Shown here piece by piece: positions 22,699 through 27,016 of a stretch of DNA of 27,016 nucleotides. Location: the NCBI GenBank assembly GCA_964580155.1, contig CAZOJP010000032.1, positions 1 to 27,016 on the forward strand, in the 5' to 3' direction. Below the pieces are notes generated by a model. It searched no databases, was not told the DNA's origin, and saw nothing but the letters and a program-made list of their open reading frames with translations. How positions within the stretch are numbered: the stretch's first letter is position 1; each line of letters starts with the position of its first letter. Origin of the DNA: Intestinibacillus sp964580155. GTDB taxonomy: Bacteria > Bacillota > Clostridia > Oscillospirales > Butyricicoccaceae. Position numbers and translations under genes: made by a program.

Positions 22699-23193
22699 AT
22701 GGAGCGTGAAGAACTGGAGCGGCGCTATGCCGCCGCGCTCGATGCCGCCGCCAAGCAGCTCTCCTATCGCGCGCTGAGCACAAAGCTGCTGCGCGACAAG
22801 CTGCTGGAAAAGGGGCATGCGGAGGACGCGGCGGAGTACGCCCTTGAGTGGCTGCGCGCGCGCGGACTGCTCGACGATGAGGCATTTGCGCAAAGTGTTG
22901 TGCGCAGCTATATGCGCCGCGGCTATGGCGAGATGCGTGTCCGGCAGGAGCTGGCGCGCCGCGGTGTGCCGCGCGAGCTGGCGGAGGACGCGATGCAATG
23001 CTACGAAACCGAGGACGACGCGCTGCTCGCGCTGCTCGACAAGCGCCTGCGCGGCGACCTGTCCGACCGCAAGGAGGTCGACAAGGCGATTGCGGCCTTG
23101 CAGCGGCGCGGCTACCGGTGGGAGGACATCAAACGCGCTTTGCGCGCATACGGAGAGGCGCACACGGACGATGAATACGGAGCGGAATCATAA
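22699..23193 (+). CDS. recX: RecA regulator RecX
   Basis: RecX binds RecA filaments and limits their growth and activity. It is 164 residues, made of tandem three-helix repeats. The pattern LSYRALSTKLLRDKLLEKGH, WLRARGLLDDEAFAQSVVRSY and GEMRVRQELARRGVP is typical of the family. The protein is rich in Arg, Glu and Ala. The ATG at 22699 has only a weak AGGA about ten bases upstream. It is probably co-transcribed with recA under LexA control, and its stop overlaps the next gene start (TAATG). Confidence 0.93.
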   Translation: MEREELERRYAAALDAAAKQLSYRALSTKLLRDKLLEKGHAEDAAEYALEWLRARGLLDDEAFAQSVVRSYMRRGYGEMRVRQELARRGVPRELAEDAMQCYETEDDALLALLDKRLRGDLSDRKEVDKAIAALQRRGYRWEDIKRALRAYGEAHTDDEYGAES

Positions 23194-23492
23194 TGAAATC
23201 TATAACAGATCGTATTTTAGACGCCGCGCCCGACGGCATCCTTGGCCGCGCCTATGAGCTGGGGCGGCGGTTTGGGCTGCTTGCGCTGGCGGCGGTGGGT
23301 GTGGCGCTGTTCGCGCTGTGGCCCGCGCTGCGTCCCGGCTTGCGCTTTTTCCACATCGCGTGCATTCTGGTGTCCACCCTTGTCGGACGCACTTTTTTGC
23401 GCGAGGAGGACATCCGCGGCTGGCTGTGGCAAAACGGTGCGCTGTTTGCCCATGCGCTGCTGCTCGTTATAAACGGTCTTGCGGTCGCGTAA
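23193..23492 (+). CDS. Small membrane protein of unknown function
   Basis: A 99-residue protein with an amphipathic N-terminus (MKSITDRILDAAPDGILGRAY). Three likely membrane segments follow: ~28-46, ~51-67 and ~80-99, the last ending at the C-terminus. I recognise no family. The start overlaps the recX stop (TAATG), and rimO starts 29 bases after its stop, so it belongs to the same transcription unit. G+C and codon use match its neighbours, which argues that it is a genuine resident gene. Confidence 0.65.
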   Translation: MKSITDRILDAAPDGILGRAYELGRRFGLLALAAVGVALFALWPALRPGLRFFHIACILVSTLVGRTFLREEDIRGWLWQNGALFAHALLLVINGLAVA

Positions 23493-23521
23493 GCCGATGC
23501 TATCAAAAGGAAGGATCATCT

Positions 23522-24850
23522 ATGGCAACAAAAATCGGACTTATTTCGCTCGGCTGCGCCAAAAATCTGGTCGATAGCGAGCATATGCTGGCGCTGCTGC
23601 GCGCAGACGGCTGCCAAATTGTCGATGATATGGCGCAGGCGGAGGTCGCGATTGTCAACACCTGCGGCTTCATTGAAAGCGCGAAGCAGGAGGCGATCGA
23701 GACCATCCTCGAGACCGCGCAGCTCAAGCAGGGCGGCGCGCTGCGCGCCCTTGTCGTGACCGGCTGCCTGGCCGAGCGCTACCGCGACGAGATTGCGGCG
23801 GAGCTGCCCGAGGTCGACGCGGTGCTTGGCACGGGGAGCTATGAGGACATTGTAACCGCAGTGCATGCCGTGCTTGCAGGGGAAAAGCCTGCCTACTTTA
23901 AGGACGCGGCGAGCGCGGCGCTGAGCGGCGACCGCGACCGGCTGACGCCGTCCTACACCGCGTATTTCAAAATCGCGGAGGGCTGCTCCAACCGCTGCGG
24001 CTACTGCATCATCCCCAAGCTGCGCGGCAAATACCGCAGCCGCCCGATGGAGGAGCTGCTCGCGGAAGCGAAGGAGCTGTCCGACGCGGGCGTCAAGGAG
24101 CTCATCGTCATCGCGCAGGACATCACGAAATACGGAACCGATCTCTACGGAGAGCGCCGTCTGCCTGCGCTGCTCGCCGCGCTGTGCAAGCTGAATTTCA
24201 CCTGGGTGCGTTTGCATTATCTCTATCCCGACCAGATTACGGACGAGCTGATCGACGTCATCGCGCGCGAGCCCAAGATTGTCAAATATCTGGACATTCC
24301 GCTGCAGCACGCGAGCGCACGCATCCTCAAGGCGATGCATCGTCCGGGCGACCGCGCGGCGTTCACACAGCTCATCGGCACGCTGCGCGCGCGCATTCCC
24401 GGTTTGGTGCTGCGCACCAGCCTGATTGTCGGCCTGCCCGGCGAGACCGAGGAGGAATTTACCGAGCTGTGCGAATTTTTGCAGGACGTGCGCATCGAGC
24501 GCGCGGGTGTGTTTGAATATTCGCCCGAGGAGGGCACGGAGGCCGCAACCCTGCCCGATCAAATCGACGACGAGACCAAGACCCGCCGCCGCTTCATTAT
24601 AGAAGAGCTGCAGTCCGGCGTGATTGACGACTATAATTTGTCGCGCATGCACCAAACGCTCGATGTGCTGTGCGAGGGCTATGACGAGGACGAGGAGCGC
24701 TACTACGGCCGCTCCTACGCGGACTCGGTCGATGTCGACGGCCGCGTATACTTTGTGTCCGAGCAGCCTGCGGCCGCAGGCGACTTCGTGCGCGTGCGCA
24801 TCGATGACAGTCTGGGTGCCGACCTGACCGGCATCCGCGTGGAGGGATAA
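23522..24850 (+). CDS. rimO: Ribosomal protein S12 methylthiotransferase
   Basis: RimO is a radical-SAM enzyme that adds a methylthio group to an aspartate of ribosomal protein S12. It is 442 residues. The N-terminal UPF0004 domain has the three cluster cysteines C12 (SLGCAKN), C48 (NTCGF) and C82 (TGCLA). The radical-SAM core has C155, C159 and C162 in CSNRCGYC. QHAS, GLPGETEEEF and EYSPEEGTEA follow, and a C-terminal TRAM domain has YFVSEQPAAAGDFVRVRI. The frame is open 200 bases upstream, but the ATG at 23522 has AAGGAAGG and matches the family start (MATKIGLISLGCAKN). RimO rather than MiaB or MtaB is supported by SLGCAKNLVDSE. Confidence 0.95.
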   Translation: MATKIGLISLGCAKNLVDSEHMLALLRADGCQIVDDMAQAEVAIVNTCGFIESAKQEAIETILETAQLKQGGALRALVVTGCLAERYRDEIAAELPEVDAVLGTGSYEDIVTAVHAVLAGEKPAYFKDAASAALSGDRDRLTPSYTAYFKIAEGCSNRCGYCIIPKLRGKYRSRPMEELLAEAKELSDAGVKELIVIAQDITKYGTDLYGERRLPALLAALCKLNFTWVRLHYLYPDQITDELIDVIAREPKIVKYLDIPLQHASARILKAMHRPGDRAAFTQLIGTLRARIPGLVLRTSLIVGLPGETEEEFTELCEFLQDVRIERAGVFEYSPEEGTEAATLPDQIDDETKTRRRFIIEELQSGVIDDYNLSRMHQTLDVLCEGYDEDEERYYGRSYADSVDVDGRVYFVSEQPAAAGDFVRVRIDDSLGADLTGIRVEG

Positions 24851-24853
24851 GCT

Positions 24854-25420
24854 ATGACAACCGCGAACAAAATCACCCTGATACGCATCGCGATGCTGCC
24901 TTTCTTCATCGTCTGCGCGATGCAAGATACGGCAGCGTTCCAGATTGCGGCGCTTGTACTGTTCTGCGTCGCTTCGTTCACCGATTTCCTTGACGGCTAT
25001 GTCGCGCGCAAGTACAATCAGGTTACGGACTTCGGCAAGTTTGTCGATCCGCTTGCGGACAAGCTGCTTGTGACCGCGGCGCTGCTCATCTTCATCGAAA
25101 AGGGCATCTTTGCCGCATGGATGGTGTTCATCATCCTCGCGCGCGAGTTCATCATCACCTCGCTGCGCATCGTCGCCGCGAATAAGGGGCGCGTGCTCGC
25201 CGCCACATGGACGGGCAAGGTCAAGACCTGCGTGCAGATCGGCGGCATCATCATCGATTTTGCGCTGCTGATTGCCGCAAACGGTGCGGTGGAGGGCAGT
25301 CTGCCGATTGCGTCTCTTGTCGCGTGGGTCGTGACGCTCGTCACGCTCTATTCCGGCTGGGATTATCTGCATAAAAACTGGGATCTGATCCGCGACGGCG
25401 CGGTCAAGTCTGAAAATTAA
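24854..25420 (+). CDS. pgsA: CDP-diacylglycerol-glycerol-3-phosphate 3-phosphatidyltransferase
   Basis: PgsA makes phosphatidylglycerol phosphate, the committed step to phosphatidylglycerol and cardiolipin, at the cytoplasmic membrane. It is 188 residues with about five membrane segments. The CDP-alcohol phosphotransferase motif D-x2-DG-x2-AR-x8-G-x3-D-x3-D is complete, running from Asp44 to Asp69 (DFLDGYVARKYN, then GKFVDPLADK). It starts three bases after the rimO stop, with a GGAGGG site inside the rimO end. rimO-pgsA is a conserved Firmicutes pair. Confidence 0.95.
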   Translation: MTTANKITLIRIAMLPFFIVCAMQDTAAFQIAALVLFCVASFTDFLDGYVARKYNQVTDFGKFVDPLADKLLVTAALLIFIEKGIFAAWMVFIILAREFIITSLRIVAANKGRVLAATWTGKVKTCVQIGGIIIDFALLIAANGAVEGSLPIASLVAWVVTLVTLYSGWDYLHKNWDLIRDGAVKSEN

Positions 25421-25438
25421 CAAAAGGAGCAAACCTGC

Positions 25439-26860
25439 ATGAAGCTATTCAATTCCATGACCCGTCAAAAAGACGAGTTCATCCCGATTACCCCGGGCGA
25501 GGTCAAAATGTACTCCTGCGGCCCGACGGTCTACAACTTTTTCCACATCGGCAACGCGCGCCCGTTTATCGTGTTCGATCTGCTGCGCCGCTACTTCGAA
25601 TATCGCGGCTATCAGGTGACCTTCGTGCAGAATTTCACCGACATCGACGATAAGGTCATCAACAAGGCGAATGACGAGGGTGTCACCTATGACGTCATCG
25701 CGGACCGCTATATTAAGGAATACTTTGTTGACGCGGAGGGGCTGGGCATCCGCCGTGCGACCATTCATCCGCGCGCGACCGAGACAATGGATGCTATCAT
25801 CGAAATCGTGCGCAAGCTTCTGGAAAGCGGACATGCCTATGCCACGCCTGCGGGTGACGTGTATTTCCGCACCAAGACCTTTGAGGAGTACGGCAAACTG
25901 AGCCATCAGCCTCTGGAGGATTTGCAGGCAGGTGCGCGCATTTCGGTCGGGGAGCAGAAGGAAGACCCGATGGATTTTGCGGTTTGGAAGGCGGCAAAGC
26001 CGGGCGAGCCGTTCTGGGATGCACCGTGGGGCAAGGGACGTCCGGGCTGGCACATCGAGTGCTCGGCAATGGTCAACAAATACCTCGGAGAGACCATTGA
26101 CATCCACGGCGGCGGACTCGATCTGACGTTTCCGCACCACGAAAACGAAATCGCCCAGTCGGAGTGCGCGAACGGCTGCTCCTTTGCGCATTATTGGGTG
26201 CACAATGGCTTCCTGACCATCGACAACGAAAAAATGTCCAAATCCAAGGGCAACTTCTTTATGGTGCGCGACGCGGCGCAGGCCTACGGCTACGAAACCA
26301 TCCGGATGTTCATGCTGTCGGCGCATTACCGCACGCCGCTCAACTATTCCGAGGAGTCGCTCAAAATGAGCAAGGCCTCGCTCGAGCGTCTGTATGAGGC
26401 GCGCAACAATCTGGAGTTCCGCATCGAAAAGGCGGCCGGCGACGAAATGACCGCGCAGGAGAGCGAAAAGCTGACCGCACTCGGCATCTATAAAGAGAAG
26501 TTCATCGACGCGATGGACGATGACCTCAACACCGCGGACGCGATGAGCGCTATTTTCGAGCTCGTGCGCGACCTCAACGCGTATATCGGCGCGCAGCAGG
26601 ACGCAACACGCGCATTTCTGCGCGCGGCACACGCGCTGTTTATGGAGCTGACCGGCGTGCTGGGCATTGCGCAGAAGCATGACGACGCAGCCGACCCCGA
26701 GGCGGATCGCATCGAGGAGCTGATCGCGCAGCGTCAGGTGGCAAAAAAGAACAAGGATTTCGCGGAGGCGGACCGCATTCGCGACCTGCTGCTGAACGAT
26801 ATGGGCGTGCTCATTAAGGATACGCGCCAAGGCACCCAGTGGAGCCGCGTCTCGCAGTAA
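25439..26860 (+). CDS. cysS: Cysteinyl-tRNA synthetase
   Basis: CysRS charges tRNA-Cys. It is 473 residues, a class I enzyme. The zinc-binding Cys27 lies in MYSCGPTVYN, HIGH appears as HIGN (36-39), GRPGWHIECSAM and HGGGLDLTFPHHENEIAQSE carry further zinc ligands, and KMSKS is at 265-269. A DALR-type anticodon domain follows, with DDDLNTADA and the C-terminal RNKDFAEADRIRD-like helix (KNKDFAEADRIRDLL). The ATG at 25439 follows AAAAGGAG. It lies 18 bases after pgsA with no T-box leader, so it depends on the upstream operon. A terminator follows. Confidence 0.98.
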   Translation: MKLFNSMTRQKDEFIPITPGEVKMYSCGPTVYNFFHIGNARPFIVFDLLRRYFEYRGYQVTFVQNFTDIDDKVINKANDEGVTYDVIADRYIKEYFVDAEGLGIRRATIHPRATETMDAIIEIVRKLLESGHAYATPAGDVYFRTKTFEEYGKLSHQPLEDLQAGARISVGEQKEDPMDFAVWKAAKPGEPFWDAPWGKGRPGWHIECSAMVNKYLGETIDIHGGGLDLTFPHHENEIAQSECANGCSFAHYWVHNGFLTIDNEKMSKSKGNFFMVRDAAQAYGYETIRMFMLSAHYRTPLNYSEESLKMSKASLERLYEARNNLEFRIEKAAGDEMTAQESEKLTALGIYKEKFIDAMDDDLNTADAMSAIFELVRDLNAYIGAQQDATRAFLRAAHALFMELTGVLGIAQKHDDAADPEADRIEELIAQRQVAKKNKDFAEADRIRDLLLNDMGVLIKDTRQGTQWSRVSQ

Positions 26861-26872
26861 GATAAAGGACGG

Positions 26873-26904
26873 GCCGGAGCCTTTGGGCTCCGGCTTCGCT
26901 TCTT
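26873..26904 (+). terminator. Terminator after cysS
   Basis: A perfect 9-bp stem GCCGGAGCC/GGCTCCGGC with loop TTTG, followed by TTCGCTTCTTTT. It ends the recA-to-cysS gene run. Confidence 0.82.
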
Positions 26905-26947
26905 TTGCGGCTCTAAAAAAGTCCTAAAAAAATATGAAAAATAACCG

Positions 26948-26976
26948 TTGACAAACGTCAAACGAGTTGGTATACT
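26948..26976 (+). promoter_or_regulatory. Strong promoter at the right edge, probably for a stable RNA
   Basis: TTGACA (26948-26953), 17 bases, TATACT (26971-26976), close to the tRNA-Leu promoter in type. A short GCTGC/GCGGC hairpin follows (about 26981-27000). No ribosome binding site or start codon is seen before the window ends at 27016, so an rRNA or tRNA operon downstream is a reasonable guess. Confidence 0.75.
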
Positions 26977-27016
26977 AAACAAGCTGCTTCGGTGAGGCGG
27001 CGATTTGGAAGACAAA

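Noticed and set aside
23516..25432. Minus-strand open frame of 638 codons opposite rimO and pgsA
   Set aside because: It covers two well-supported genes in antisense and shows no domain.
1..27016. CRISPR arrays, insertion sequences, toxin-antitoxin pairs or defence islands
   Set aside because: None was found by reading both strands. The accessory region holds only the ABC-cupin cassette and the phage lysis genes.

Overview
The window looks like a piece of a G+C-rich Firmicutes chromosome, probably a gut Clostridia of the Oscillospiraceae/Butyricicoccaceae type. That placement is inference from gene content and order: rimP-nusA-ylxR-L7Ae-infB, DUF1385-prmC, rimO-pgsA, a Gram-positive LexA box at recA, and an LL-H-type phage holin. 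A run of exactly 10 Ns inside gpmI shows that this is a scaffolded draft, possibly a metagenome bin, so unusual joins must be read with that in mind.

Layout. (1) 1-3440, minus strand: the translation/transcription operon rimP, nusA, ylxR, an L7Ae-like gene and the 5' part of infB. It is driven by a clear sigma-A promoter at about 3513-3541, and a terminator-like hairpin sits in its leader. (2) 3732-5119, plus strand: trmL and a degV-family lipid-binding gene. (3) 5357-10377, plus strand: lower glycolysis, pgk, tpiA, gpmI and eno, with a strong promoter before pgk, a terminator between tpiA and gpmI, and a shared terminator after eno. The gene for glyceraldehyde-3-phosphate dehydrogenase is not in the cluster. 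(4) 10439-11725, minus strand: brnQ, a branched-chain amino acid carrier. (5) 11875-13568, minus strand: an A+T-richer accessory cassette with a two-cupin protein, a FecE/BtuD-type ABC ATPase and only the last ~54 residues of a FecCD permease. (6) 13569-15500, plus strand: a prophage lysis remnant with two small membrane proteins, an LL-H holin and an amidase with a SPOR domain. It ends close to the 3' end of a tRNA-Leu(UAG) gene at 15588-15671 (minus strand). (7) 15821-19424, plus strand: a lipoprotein with calcium-type repeats, then an OmpR-type response regulator and its histidine kinase. (8) 19454-26860, plus strand: DUF1385, prmC, recA, recX, a small membrane protein, rimO, pgsA and cysS. 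(9) The right edge has a terminator and then a near-perfect promoter for something beyond the window, likely a stable RNA.

How it fits together: most of the window is core housekeeping (translation, glycolysis, DNA repair, membrane lipid and tRNA charging). The accessory part is 11.9-15.5 kb. There, a truncated metal-chelate-type transporter operon meets a truncated prophage at one sharp junction near 13,568. That is either a real deletion or insertion next to a tRNA attachment site, or an assembly chimera. I see no CRISPR array, insertion sequence or recognisable defence system. I found no clear new biological system. The best leads are the 13,568 junction, the cupin-ABC cassette, the two unassigned phage membrane proteins, and the histidine kinase that appears to lack any standard start codon.
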